In this document: one piece after another, positions 49,474 to 60,803 of the stretch
How positions within the stretch are numbered: the stretch's first letter is position 1
Layout of the letters: every line of letters begins with the position of its first letter
From: Glebionis coronaria
Lineage: Eukaryota > Streptophyta > Magnoliopsida > Asterales > Asteraceae
Assembly: GCA_025667525.1 (NCBI GenBank)
Contig: CM046876.1
Coordinates: 26,003,224-26,067,223 of the forward strand
Reading direction: 5' to 3'
Length of the DNA stretch: 64,000 bases
Translations under genes and position numbers: made by a program
The notes under the pieces: model-generated
The model's database searches: none
Seen by the model: only the letters and a program-made list of their open reading frames with translations
What the model was told of the DNA's origin: nothing

Positions 49474-50100
49474 TAAGGTTGTGGGATGGAGATCGTTGCC
49501 CCCGATCATTGACGGGTTGGTGACGATCTGTGATGGCAATTTGTTTTTATCTGTATCGTTGCCCCCAGTTTTTAGTTAGGGTTGTGGGATGGAGATCGTT
49601 GCCCCTGATCATTGACGGGTTGGTGACGATCTGTGATGGCAATTTGTTTTATCTTTATCGTTGCCCCCCCAGTTTTTAGTTACGGTTGTGGGATGGAGAT
49701 CGTTGCCCCCGATCATTGACGGGTTGGTGACGATCTGTGATGGCAATTTGTTTTTATCTGTATCGTTGCCCCCAGTTTTTAGTTACGGTTGTGGGATGGA
49801 GATCGTTGCCCCCGATCATTGACGAGTTGGCGACGATCTGTGATGGCAATTTGTTTTTATATGTATCGTTGCCCCCCGTTTTTAGTTAGGGTTGTGGGAT
49901 GGAGATCGTTGGCCCCGATCATTGACGGGTTGGTGACGATCTGTGATGGCAATTTGTTTTTATCTATATCGTTGCCCCTAGTTTTTAGTTAGGGTTGTGG
50001 GATGGAGATCGTTGCCCCCGATCATTGACGGGTAGGTGACGATCTGTGATGGCAATTTGTTTTTAACAGTATCGTTGCCCCCAGTTTTTATTGGGCTGGT
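49474..50100 (+). repeat. 103-bp minisatellite, array 1 (6 copies)
   Basis: The core GTGGGATGGAGATCG recurs at 49481, 49584, 49688, 49791, 49894 and 49997. Each unit also has GATCATTGACGGGTTGGTGA, GATCTGTGATGGCAATTTG and TATCGTTGCCCCC. The 103-bp period is not a multiple of three, so it is not a coding repeat. Confidence 0.92.
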
Positions 50101-50977
50101 GACGATGATTCGCGATTGCCGTTTGTTCTATGCTGACTGTTCGTGGTGTTCGTTGTTGTATGGTTATTTTTCATATCACAAGATTTGCTTGAATGAGGTG
50201 ATATACATTCATACACAGAAGATGTAGGTGTTAGTGTGTGAAAAAATTGTGAGAAGGAATGAAGGGCTACGAGAGAGGAGGGATATTATCAATTTTTTCA
50301 CACACCAACACACACATCCTCCGTTCCATTATTTCAGTTTGTTTTCGTTACATTAATGGTTACCCCGTTTTATTAATTGGGTTTGCCCTTTGGGGTGATT
50401 AGTTTGCCCTTTGGGGTGATTAGCTTGTCGTTTCGAATGGGGTGATTGGTTTGCCCTTTGTATATAATACACTGCATACTCTCTCTCTCTCTACCCCAAT
50501 AATACGATTTTGATCGGTTCGATATGCTGCATACTCTCTCTCTCTCTCTACCCCAATAATACAACTTTGATCAGTTCGATATGATCTATATCATTGTTTC
50601 GATATAATCTATATATTTGGGGATCACTGTTTCTATATGATCTATATATTTTGGGATCGCTGTTACTGTTTCGATATGATCTATATATTTTGGGATCGCT
50701 GTTTCGATATTTTGGTTGTTTTTGATCTAGCCGACCTAATATTCATGTTGTTAACCTTCAGCTAAATAAGGTAATCTGTGTTTTTTTGGGTGTCTGCTGA
50801 TTGTTATTTTTGTTCTGATTAGAATCATAGTCATGTTCCTCTTAAGAACCATCACCGTCCCAAATCTGCCATTACGGTTGTGTGTTGGCAAATGGTTTTG
50901 GCCGTCGTAGTTTGTAACACTCACAGGATGTGTATGGTAAACTAATATAAGCTATAATTGTTATCTCAGCCTTCGGT

Positions 50978-51705
50978 TAGGGTTGTGGGATGGAGATCGT
51001 TTCCCCCAATCATTGACGAGTTGGTGACGATCTGTGATGGCAATTTGTTTTTATCTGTATCGTTGCCCCCAGTTTTTAGTTAGGGTTGTGGGATGGAGAT
51101 CGTTGCCCCCGATCATTGATGGGTTGGTGACGATCTGTGATGGCAATTTGTTTTTATCTGTATCGTTTCCCCAGTTTTTAGTTAGGGTTGTGGGATGGTG
51201 ATCGTTGCCCCCGATCATTGACGGGTTGGTGACAATCTGTGATGGCAATTTGTTTTTATCTGTATCGTTGCCCCTAGTTTTTAGTTACGGTTGTGGGATG
51301 GAGATCGTTTCCCCCGATCATTGACGGGTTGGCGACGATCTATAATGGAAATTTGTTTTTATCTGTATCTTTGCCCCCAGTTTTTAGTTAGGGTTGTGAG
51401 ATGGAGATCGTTGCCCCCGATCATTGACGGGTTGGTGACGATCTGTGATGGCAATTTGTTTTTATCTGTATCGTTGCCCCTAGTTTTTAGTTAGGGTTGT
51501 GGGATGGAGATCGTTGCCCCCGATCATTGACGGGTTCACGACGATCTGTGATGGCAATTTGTTTTTATCTGTATCGTTGCCCCCAGTTTTAGTTAAGGTT
51601 GTGGGATGGAGATCGTTGCCCCTGATCATTGACGGGTTGGTGACGATCTGTGATGGCAATTTGTTTTTAACTATATCGTTGCCCCCAATTTTTATTGGGC
51701 TGGTG
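50978..51705 (+). repeat. 103-bp minisatellite, array 2 (7 copies)
   Basis: Core starts at 50985, 51088, 51190, 51293, 51396, 51499 and 51601. Same unit as array 1. Confidence 0.92.
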
Positions 51706-52120
51706 ACGATGATTCGCGATTGCCGTTTGTTCTATGCTGACTGTTCGTGGTGTTTGCTGTTGTATGGTTATTTTGCATATCACAGGATTTGCTTGAATGA
51801 GGTGATATACATTCATACACAGAAGATGTAGGTGTTAGTGTGTGAAAAAATTGTGAGAGGGAATGAAGGGCTGCGAGAGAGGAGGGATATTATATTTAAA
51901 TCGGTTTGTGATGAGAATCACTGCTCCTATGGATGCGTGATTCTCCTCCTATATATAAAGGTTAATTTCGAACTTGGTGGGCTATGAGACACCTGGATTA
52001 TTGCCCCCGACTTTTGGAACGGTTGGTAGTAATCCCGATACATATTATCTGTTTGGCCACCTTTCTTCTTAGGCTATGATGAACAATGACCAGATTGAAC
52101 AAGGTTGAGGCTGCCCAAAT

Positions 52121-53960
52121 CTTGGCGGGGCAACCTGTTACGGATGCAGCCATGGCGGGTGTGCCCAGCTCTCCTTGACTGTGCCTTATCTAAGCCTACG
52201 ATCGATGTTTCATTCTGGCAGCCATGGCAGCCGTATCCTTTTTTCCTCTTTATGTACGTTATGACTTTAAATGGGCTATTAAAGTTGAGATTAATCATGG
52301 TCAGAGCTGGGTGGGTTTTTCTTGATGTAAGTTTAATCATGGTGATAGAAACAACCTCATAAAAGGTATACACATGTTATTTCACACTATTAGCTTAACC
52401 AATTACTCAATTATCTTAATTAGTTAGGGTTACGGGTTTTGGTTTTCTGCTGATTAGGGGTTTTCTGCTGATTAGGTTGCTCTTATTTTATTTTCGTGGA
52501 CCCGTGATTTGTTGCCTTCCGTAACTAGATCTACTCGGAATCGTATCATGAAACCGTGACTTATTGGGGTTTGATGAAAACCCTTTGTTGGGTTTAATGG
52601 AAGCCCTCATTTTTAGCTCTGATTCACAGATTCGGTTCGTACCAGGTTTGATGGAAACCCTTTCTTGAACAATACATATTAATATTGGATTGGCAGCCCA
52701 TTTATCGTTCATAGTGTTGCGTGACTTTCCTTTATCATAAATTAGATAATATTGAATTCGTACCGGGTTTGATGGAAACCTTTTCGTGTGTTTGATGGAA
52801 AGCATAATTTACGTTTTTCCAGCATGTATAGTCGGGTTATTTTGGCGGGGCAACCTCTTCGGGGTTGCAGCCATGGCACGTTTACCTTTCTCCTTCATCA
52901 GTGCCCTATTTGTTGTTTTCCCAGCATATATAGCCGCCTGTGTGTGTGTCAAAGTATAGAGAAGTGTGTGATATGTATATGACAGGGAGAAGAGTTTGTG
53001 AGGGGGAGAAGAAATTTAGTTTTCCTGCCATATATACCCGGGTTATATAGTCGGTCCATATCTGATTCGGTGTTTGCCCTTACATATCATGAACTTCCTC
53101 TTTGTGGCTTACTTTTAAACTGTTCGGGTTTATCGTGTGTTAGGTCGGCATGTTCCTATTGTGCCATCTAAATGTTATTCTGATGAGCTTGAGGGACGAA
53201 GGTAAGATATGAGATTGCGTGTATCTTGGTGGGGCAACCTCTTCGGGGTTGCAGCCATGGCACGTGTATCCTTTCTCCCTTATTTGTGTCAAGCCTCATT
53301 ATAAGTATTATGCTTTTGGGCTGGAAATAATTGCACCTGCGGGTACCGGTGTCTTAGCAAAATGATTAAGCACATTCCTAATAAGGAATTCTCATGTTTT
53401 GCTGTTAAGCATGAAAAGTGATTTGCAAACATTCTCAAACAGATTTTATAAGACGGTAATGATACGATTCTAAAAGGCTGTGATGATAAAGTTTGGACCT
53501 ATTTATACGGGTCCGATTTCGGATTATGTGCATCTTGGCGGGGTAACCTTATTAGGTTTGCAGGCATGGAGGCCATATCCCCATTTTCCGATTGCTTACT
53601 TATCTGAGTCTTATTATATTTGAAACAACGTATGTGATAATCTGAATAGTAGTACATGGTTCGAAACCTTGGTTGTTACTTGGCTTGCGAAGTTACTCAT
53701 GCCAACCTGAAGGTCTTCAAGGTCTGCAATCTGTTGCCGCTATATATGCGAGGCAGCAGATGTGATTGCTGTTTGTAAAAGGGCGTGTTACGAGCTTGAA
53801 AACCTTCTGCCTTTGTTATGTTTAACAGCCATTTTCTAAATATAGGCGGTGATGAAAACCTTCTGCCTTTGTGTATTGTGAGCCGCATTTTACGGTCGCC
53901 CGTTTCTTGGCAGGGCAACCACACATTCATTGTGGTTGCAGCCATTGCGGATGTTCCGAG
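52121..53960 (+). repeat. Stem-loop-forming repeat of about 60 bp, five dispersed copies
   Basis: Copies at 52121-52180, 52841-52900, 53225-53282, 53533-53592 and 53905-53962 share CTTGGCGGGGCAACC, a short variable loop, GGTTGCAGCCATGG and a pyrimidine-rich tail (TATCC...TTTCTCC). GCAACC and GGTTGC pair as a stem. In the last copy the stem lengthens to 9 bp (GCAACCACA/TGTGGTTGC). The spacing is 300-720 bp. Confidence 0.75.
52520..52805 (+). repeat. Short dispersed repeat GTTTGATGGAAACCCTTT
   Basis: Four to five imperfect copies of GGGTTTGATGGAAACCCTTT-like text occur between 52566 and 52800, two preceded by TTCGTACC. They lie between the first two stem-loop repeats. Confidence 0.6.
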
Positions 53961-54202
53961 TGGTTCCCATAAAAGTAGATCTGAGCCTTAAAATAAAAAA
54001 ATCGCTTTCTTTTACATTATATGTATGCTTGATGATTCTGCGTGGTTGGTGTTCAGTTCGTGGTGTCGTTTAGCTGATGCAGATTGAAAAGGTAAATTTG
54101 AACCTTGAGACGAAAATGTGATCTATGCATGTTTATTTGGTTATAGTAAATGATGTCAAGCTTTTGAGTGTATAGTACATAACCTGTGTGTGGTGTTGTT
54201 TT

Positions 54203-54340
54203 AGGTTAGTTTGTCAGATCTCCACAAAACACTTAATGAGAAAAAGGTTGTCCTATTTGAGCCTTACATCTTGCGTTCGATATGGCGTTGGTTAAGTTTA
54301 TCTCCTTTAAGAGAATATAATATGCAAGGAGGTATGTATG
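54203..54340 (+). pseudogene. Exon-like open stretch, unidentified
   Basis: An open frame after TTTTAG reads SDLHKTLNEKKVVLFEPYIL and then RSIWRWLSLSPLREYNMQGG. It may be another captured exon, but I do not recognise the family. Confidence 0.3.
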
Positions 54341-54419
54341 ATCCATCAAAATTGAAAAACCTATGTTTGTTATGCTGTCGTTCAAATTATTTTTTGAAAA
54401 ACCTATGTTTACTACGCAG

Positions 54420-54506
54420 GCAAAAGGTAACTATCCACCGTATGCTATTGATTTCCCTGACGGTGCTACTGGCTGATTTTCCATTAGACGCAATATAGCT
54501 GATGTG
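54420..54506 (+). pseudogene. Captured GDSL esterase/lipase exon fragment
   Basis: After an acceptor-like CGCAG the frame reads AKGNYPPYAIDFPDGATG, a stop (54474-54476), then FSIRRNIADV. This is the conserved N-terminal segment of plant GDSL lipases (pattern NYPPYGIDFP-GATGRF-NGR-IADV) that follows the GDSL box. The stop replaces the usual Arg. It is one exon piece only. Confidence 0.65.
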
Positions 54507-54994
54507 GAGTTTCATCAACTTTTTTGCTTGGTAAGCACTCGACCTGGTCCAGGAGTTCCTTTCTCCTAAATAGGTTCGCGACAAAATCCTTTTTTATATA
54601 CAGAAGAAAGCTCCCAAGTTCCCAAACTTTTCGGCTTACAAAAGTTTACTACGTAGGTTTTATCGGGATCGAGAGTGGTTGGCTTACTGAACTAGGCAGC
54701 ATATTCGCATTCCAGGTAACTTCATGTATCCTTCACCTTATCTGCACATTTGTTATCTTTGTCTGATATTTGTGACTTATGCATGGTAAAGGAAATATTA
54801 TAAATTTATCATAAATAAGAAGCTTCCTACTAAGAAGCTGATTTTACCTCGATATAAGTCGATAAGCAGTAGGACAAAATAGAACCACTTTTGATTAAAC
54901 ACATATGCAGAAAAACAACCCCAAACACTTGCTATAAGTTATGATTATAATGGTTGTGATATACATTTATGGAGATGTGTTTTTTGTTCATTAG

Positions 54995-55162
54995 GTTAAT
55001 AATCTTGACTCAATGGAACCTAAAGTTACACCGGAGCAAGCGATTAAGCTATGTGATAGGAACTTTGGAGTTGGGGAGGATGGAGTCACATTCGCAATGC
55101 CTGGATCGACCGTGACTGACTATACCATGAGGATTTTTAATTCTGATGGTAGTGAGCCTGAG
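54995..55162 (+). pseudogene. DAPF: Captured diaminopimelate epimerase exon, copy 1
   Basis: DapF interconverts LL- and meso-diaminopimelate in plastid lysine synthesis. This exon is 56 codons, acceptor TTAG and donor GTCAGT, and reads [20 protein letters not shown] followed by [16 protein letters not shown], the N-terminal DapF lobe just before the catalytic-Cys motif GNGxRC, which would be in the next exon and is not present. It has no stop. An isolated exon cannot be functional. Confidence 0.85.
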
Positions 55163-55412
55163 GTCAGTTTCTTCTATAAGTTTATGTCGTGTAAACACTA
55201 TTGTTAGTGGTTGTAATGTCAAACATGTACAACATTACTGTTAAAATATTAGATGAAAATATTGTCATTCATGTTAGGCTGAGAGATCATTTATATCTAT
55301 TTTTATTGTTAGAGGGTAACTAAAAAGTGTAATGTTCAAGAGAAACAAATGCCATTTTTAGCAGCGTTTATCTTAAAAATAGCGATTTAAAGTATCATTG
55401 AGATAACATTAG

Positions 55413-55580
55413 GTTAATAATCTTGACTCAATGGAACCTAAAGTTACACCGGAGAAAGCGATTAAGCTATGTGATAGGAACTTTGGAGTTGGGGAGGATG
55501 GAGTCACATTCGCAATGCCTGGATCGACCGTGACTGACTATACCATGAGGATTTTTAATTCTGATGGTAGTGAGCCTGAG
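55413..55580 (+). pseudogene. DAPF: Captured diaminopimelate epimerase exon, copy 2
   Basis: Same 56 codons as copy 1 with a single amino-acid change (Gln to Lys after TPE). Same splice borders, still open. Confidence 0.85.
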
Positions 55581-56798
55581 GTCAGTTTCTTCTATAAGTT
55601 TATGTCGTGTAAACACTATTGTTAGTGGTTTTAATGTCAAACATGTACAACATTACTGTTATAATATTAGATGAAAATATTGTCATTCATGTTAGGCTGA
55701 GAGATCATTTATATCTATTTTTATTGTTAGAGGGTAACTAAAAAGTGTAATGTTCAAGAGAAACAAATGCCATTTTTAGCAGCGTTTATCTTAAAAATAG
55801 CGGTTTAAAGTATCATTGAGATAACATAGGAAAATAGCTGGTATTATGGAATAGGTGATTTACGATACATGGTGTGGGGAAATAACTTTGTGTGTGTGTA
55901 GTTTGATGCGGTTAACATAAGTACTTATCACTCTCTGCGTATACACTCTCTGCAGGTGCGTATCGACACTATAACTTGGGAAATGAAAATGTGCATATGG
56001 AGTTAACATAGTCGAGGTATAATTCTCTTCTCAGCATTATAAGAGAGGGATACATATTGTGAAACGAGCTAGGTTGTAACTTGAGGGCATTGATAATTAT
56101 AGGGCATTTGGATTAGTAGTAAACGTTAGAGATTGCGTTTTACTTGATTTGGTATGATGCACAAAGCTATAGCATTTAGAAGTAGGACCATTTTAGCATA
56201 TGAACGTTTTAACAAAGTCCAGAAGATAAATGCTACTTAGTGCCAAAATTCACTTTTTTACAATACATGAACGTGTGGGTTTGACTTCAAGGCAGTCAGA
56301 TTGCAAAACTTCTTTTGAAAGTAGATGTACCAACTGTTTCTCAATGGTAAGAAAGGTGAAACTATTTGTCATACCAGGTTAAATTACAAGATTAGGTGTC
56401 GCGAGTAAAACTATGTAGATGGCCTAAATAAAATTACTGCTTAAAACTATGTAGAGCACCGTTATCAGACATTTCAGGCTGAGAAGAAGTTTATATAATT
56501 TGTTTGACTATGTAGGTGTTGCTTTAGGAAATAGTTGGATTTATCCTGAAGATTTTGTGGTATGCCCATAATTTTGGTAAACAAAAATAGGTCTTCTTAT
56601 GTGTTTTTTAGCTATCAAATGAAACTGACGGACCGACGTTTTCAGCTTTCTTGGGGTCCTTTACTCAAAGATGTTTCAAGAATCGATGATGTTGGATTGA
56701 ACAAATCGAATAGGTTCGATCAAAACCCCTGGAATCTATAAACTCTTATAGTTTATGGGCATCACTTGAAGTTTCTGATCTTTCTGCTATTTATGCAG

Positions 56799-56904
56799 TT
56801 TAGCTCTGAAAATTCAGAAGAAGATAGCAGACGATCAGTATGTAGCGGCTACCGGTTCATGGTCTGAGCTTGAGGAAGTTATTGATGATAGCAGTAACGG
56901 TGTG
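56799..56904 (+). pseudogene. Exon-like fragment, unidentified
   Basis: The acceptor is TGCAG and the donor is GTATGT. The 35 open codons read LALKIQKKIADDQYVAATGS, then WSELEEVIDDSSNGV. The clean borders suggest a fourth captured exon, whose parent gene I do not know. Confidence 0.4.
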
Positions 56905-57154
56905 GTATGTTACGGGTCAAATATCATCTGATTTTCTCCTTAAACATAAGCTTTAACAACAGAAAACATAATGTAATTGCAACAATCTTTTGTAGACAAC
57001 TATACTTTAAAACAGGTTAACATAATGTTCGAGACAGCTTTGTTATTCAATCCCTGTCGTTGCTAACAACCCGCAGCGAAGCGCGTCCCTTTTGTTATTA
57101 GCTAACAAGTTTACAGCTAAACCTATACACCGTCGTTATATCGCCCGTGCTCCC

Positions 57155-57184
57155 CCCGCAGCGGAGCGCGGGAACAGAACCTAG
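57155..57184 (+). mobile_element. Helitron 3' terminus
   Basis: The hairpin CCCGC...GCGGG (57155-57172) is followed 8 bases later by CTAG and then T, the canonical Helitron 3' end. A related CCCGCAGCGAAGCGCG lies at 57069. The 5' TC end was not located, so it is unknown whether the gene pieces at 54.2-56.9 kb belong to this Helitron. Confidence 0.6.
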
Positions 57185-58195
57185 TTTAAACAAAACATAA
57201 GATAAATTCGACATACAAACGAGTCGAATCAAGCTAGAGCTTAGATATTTTAGTTATAAAAGCACAAGGTGAGCTCACTAGAAGATATATTTTTATTGTG
57301 CGGTTTTTTAATTATTTCAACTAAAAAATATTTTTAATTTAGTTCAACTAAAAAATATTTTTAGCTACACTTAAATGGTGTTTGAACATAAATTCCTTGA
57401 TCGAGCTTGTTCAATATTGCGTTACAAAGATGCGGCCTACACATTTGCGAGCATAATCAATGTTTGGCTTGAAGCATAGGCTCGTTTATTGAGTTACATG
57501 ATAGTTTGAACTCAATATCGGTTTTGTTGGTAAATTCAAAGGCCAAACCAAACAAAAAATTCAAACAAAGCGGAAGTTTTATTCAAATATGAAATCAAAA
57601 TTGCAAAGCCAAATTCAAAGGTTCCCAATACAAATATTCTAATATAAAAGAACCAACACAAAATTCTAATTCAAAGATACCCACACAAAATTGTAATTCA
57701 AATGTACAAAGAAAACTAATATCATTAGCATCTATTTACTAAAAATTACCAAACTCTAAACATACACAAATAAAAAACTTTTAGTATAAGCTAAGTAAAT
57801 AACCAGAAACAAATTCACAAAACGAAACCTACAGTTTAAATCACTTTCCAACACGTATCGTAAACGTTTAACTCTGTTCTTGCTTCTATTGGGTCGATCT
57901 CCATAATGTGAGTAGCATATATGACTCACTCAATGATTATGTATAAATGGTATGTAGTGTGGTCGGGCATAAACGATTCGAGTAACGAAAATCTCGAACT
58001 CGACTCGATTATCAAAATATGGTTTGAATCTCGACTCGAGCTCGATCGAGCTTTAGAAAATCTAAGCACGATCTTAAATCATCATTTAAAACTCAAGGGT
58101 GAGAAATTTGATATTCCAAGCTCGTTCTTAGTAAACAATCGTCATATTAACCATAACTCAACTCGATTCATATGCATAATGCCTTATATTTGAAT
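57185..58195. other. No gene; simple and degenerate repeats
   Basis: 57535-57760 is AATTCAAA-rich. 57970-58060 is a degenerate CTCGAACTCGACTCGA stretch. The open frame at 57921-58193 falls in it and is not supported. Confidence 0.4.
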
Positions 58196-58200
58196 GATAA

Positions 58201-60798
58201 TGTGACAACCCTGGTTTTGAGGTTCGTCACTTAGTTTTATTTTGTGCTAGTTACGTGTTTATGTGCTAATTGGTGTGTATAGATTGTGGTTTAGATATCG
58301 TTTCCGGTACGGGGTACCTTGTGAGTGAAACGATGTGTGATGATTTCATGTTCATGAGCTCACAATTAGTGACTATGAAATGAAATGGTGATATTTTGGT
58401 GGTTACGTATACGTATAAGTATTATAGTAATAGTGTATTTTTTTAGGATTTACGGTTTAGCATTTAGAGGTCTCGGAAGAGGTAATTAGTCATATGAATA
58501 TTTTTCGGGATGGTTTTAAGTCATTTAGGACTTAAATATAAAGTTTATTTCAAAATTTGAGATTTTTTATAAAAGTGTATATTTTACGACTTTTACGGTA
58601 AAACGCGTAAATTTGACTAGTTTTATGGTTTTGAGGTTTTGGAGGCTTTAGGAGCTGAAATAAATTAAGAAAAATTAAGGTAATATTATTATTACATATA
58701 TTAATAATAAAAAAAGGAAAAAAAAACGAAATTAAGGAGGGTGTGGGTTGGTTTGAACGCCAGAAAAGAAAAAAAAAGGAAAAAGGGAGGAAAAAAGGAA
58801 AGTGGGCTATGGGTTGGACTAAGATTCACCCATACCCTATATAAAGTTATACTAAACAAGAAAATTCATTATTATCTCCTGGAAACAAAGAAAATTCGTG
58901 GGTTTCATAAAAAAAGTTAGGGTTCTTCATAAAATTTGGGGGTTTTCATAAATCAAAGGTAAACCTTCTTAAACCTTTTTGATTGAATTATTTTTATGTT
59001 TAATTAATCATTCTTATGATGGATTAGGGTTAGGGTTTATATAAAATCAGTAAATTAATGATGTTATAATCATAATATGATGATCATATAATCTAGGGCT
59101 TGTATTAGATGGGGTTATGGGTAATTAATTAGTTCAATTTGTTTAAACCCGTTTTTAAAAACTCGGCAGATTTTGAGCCAATTGTTTTGATCATATCGGG
59201 AGTTCTATAAACTCTTATTTAACGATCCAAGTACCCTGGAAAGATATTTGAAGTGGCTTTCCAATGCAAGAAACGAGAACTAAATTGGAGGTTGGGAAGT
59301 GGGTCAAAAACAGGTTACAACAGTCGGAAGTCAAAACAGTTTTGAATTCAGCCTGTTTTCTTTTTAAGTTTTGGGTTGTTTGGGGCACTTAGGGTTGCAT
59401 TGGGATCTTCTCACGAACGTGAGAGATGTTTTATATATTGTAGTTAATATCTGCACTTGGGCTAAGGTGGTGGTTTAGGGTAAGACCCCTTAATGGTAAC
59501 AAACTTTTAGTACGTTTAAAATCAGGAAATCTGGAATGACAAAAGTTGATATATATATATCGGGGCCTTAACAGTAGCTTTAAGGTTAGGTCAAGTGGGA
59601 GGTGTTAGCCAACATATGTAAGGGTATGAATAATCCTTTTACAGAAACCATGGGCAGGTTTAAGTGGGAGTTTGACCTAAAGTTTTGAGACCTAAAACTG
59701 GGACTGTTTTGGGTAAAATACGAACAGGTTAGTTATTAAACTTAACCAAGTTAAGGACTTGTTAAGGAAGGGTAATGGGGTAATTAGAGCTTATTAATGA
59801 GGTATATATGTGAGAATAGGCTATATATCCATCATAGGTTAATGAGCCATCTTAGTGATTGGTTCGTTTATTGATTTCGTGTTTTTGGTTTGTTAGCTTG
59901 TTGCTAGTGCAAGGACGTGTGAAGGAGCTATCAGGTGAGTGTTCATAGTCCCATGTTTATTTTTGATTTTGACTTCCAGATGGGATGGAAGAGACACTGT
60001 GTTGAGTTATTTTCTAAATTGATGATGTGAATGTGTTTGTGATTTGAGATGGACTTGTGTGTACATTATGTGATTAACTGCTATGTGATTCTTGATTGTG
60101 TATGATTTGGATCGAGGGACACGTGCCGTCTCAGTTATTGTGGTTTGACAAGGTAGTGGCCTTGAGGTTTGACAAGGTAGTGGCCTTGTGGTTTGCCAAG
60201 GTAGTGGCCTTGGGATAGGTACATAGTGTGATCATCTATGGTACCATGATGTTGTTTGGCAAGGTAGGAGCCTTGGATTTGTTTGGTATGATTGGTCTTG
60301 ATTGATAGTTGTTAATACATAATTGTAACACATTGTCCATATGTTCTTTTGTTGATGATTGTTATTCACATCGTGTAACTGATTTAGCGTTGGAGTCTAA
60401 ACCTATGACTCTCACCAACTTTATGTTGACGTGTTTTAGTGTCTCTTTCAGGTGAGAATGTGGTTAAGCTTGAGGATAGAAGTGGCTAGACTTGGATGCC
60501 TTAGGATTGCATATAGAAGGAGATCCCCGTTCCTTCTTAGTTTACCTTTATGTTTTTTGATAAGTGATACATGTTGGCACCTATATGTTTGTTTGGTTTA
60601 TGTTTATTGTTTGTCTTGGGTAAGTGGTAGGACTGTTACCTACTTACCTAGACTCCTGCATTTTTTGAGATATTGTCATGACTTTTGTGTCACCATTTTA
60701 TGACATTTCTTAATTCATATAGTTATCTCTATAGACACGCTATGTTGTGATGATATCCATACGTCGCGCCCCATATTCCGCCATGGTGGGTTGTGACA
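58201..60798. mobile_element. Solo LTR (gypsy-like)
   Basis: 2,598 bp starting TGTGACAACCCTGG and ending GGGTTGTGACA, flanked by 5-bp duplications GATAA (58196-58200, 60799-60803). There is no internal region or second LTR, so it arose by recombination between two LTRs. At 60141-60290 it contains four copies of a 24-bp repeat (GTTTGACAAGGTAGTGGCCT). Confidence 0.88.
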
Positions 60799-60803
60799 GA
60801 TAA

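Larger units (their letters stand above)
48811..51860 (+). repeat. Tandem duplication of about 1.48 kb (two units)
   Basis: Unit 1 starts at 48811 and unit 2 at 50291, both with TTTTTTCACACACCAACACA. They differ mainly in the number of 103-bp repeats (6 against 7). Confidence 0.85.
48701..51965. mobile_element. 3.3-kb TIR element with TTAA borders and internal minisatellites
   Basis: The left end reads CCTTTATATAAAGGAGGAGA and the right end, inverted, CCTTTATATATAGGAGGAGA. The inverted repeat continues for about 130 bp (GACGCATCCATAGGAGCAGT and beyond) with few mismatches. Both outer flanks are TTAA. The interior is two tandem units of about 1.48 kb, each containing a CACCCCG/GGGGTGA spacer, TC-rich tracts and a 103-bp minisatellite. 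No transposase is visible. TTAA may be a target duplication (piggyBac-like) or, being palindromic, part of the inverted repeat. Confidence 0.75.
54991..55826 (+). repeat. 418-bp tandem duplication carrying the DAPF exon
   Basis: 54991-55408 and 55409-55826 are direct copies with about 4 differences. Each contains the exon plus 3' intron sequence down to GAGATAACAT. Confidence 0.92.

Noticed and set aside
49474..51705. Regular 103-bp repeats considered as a CRISPR-like array
   Set aside because: The unit repeats over its full length with no unique spacers, in a plant nuclear context. It is a minisatellite.
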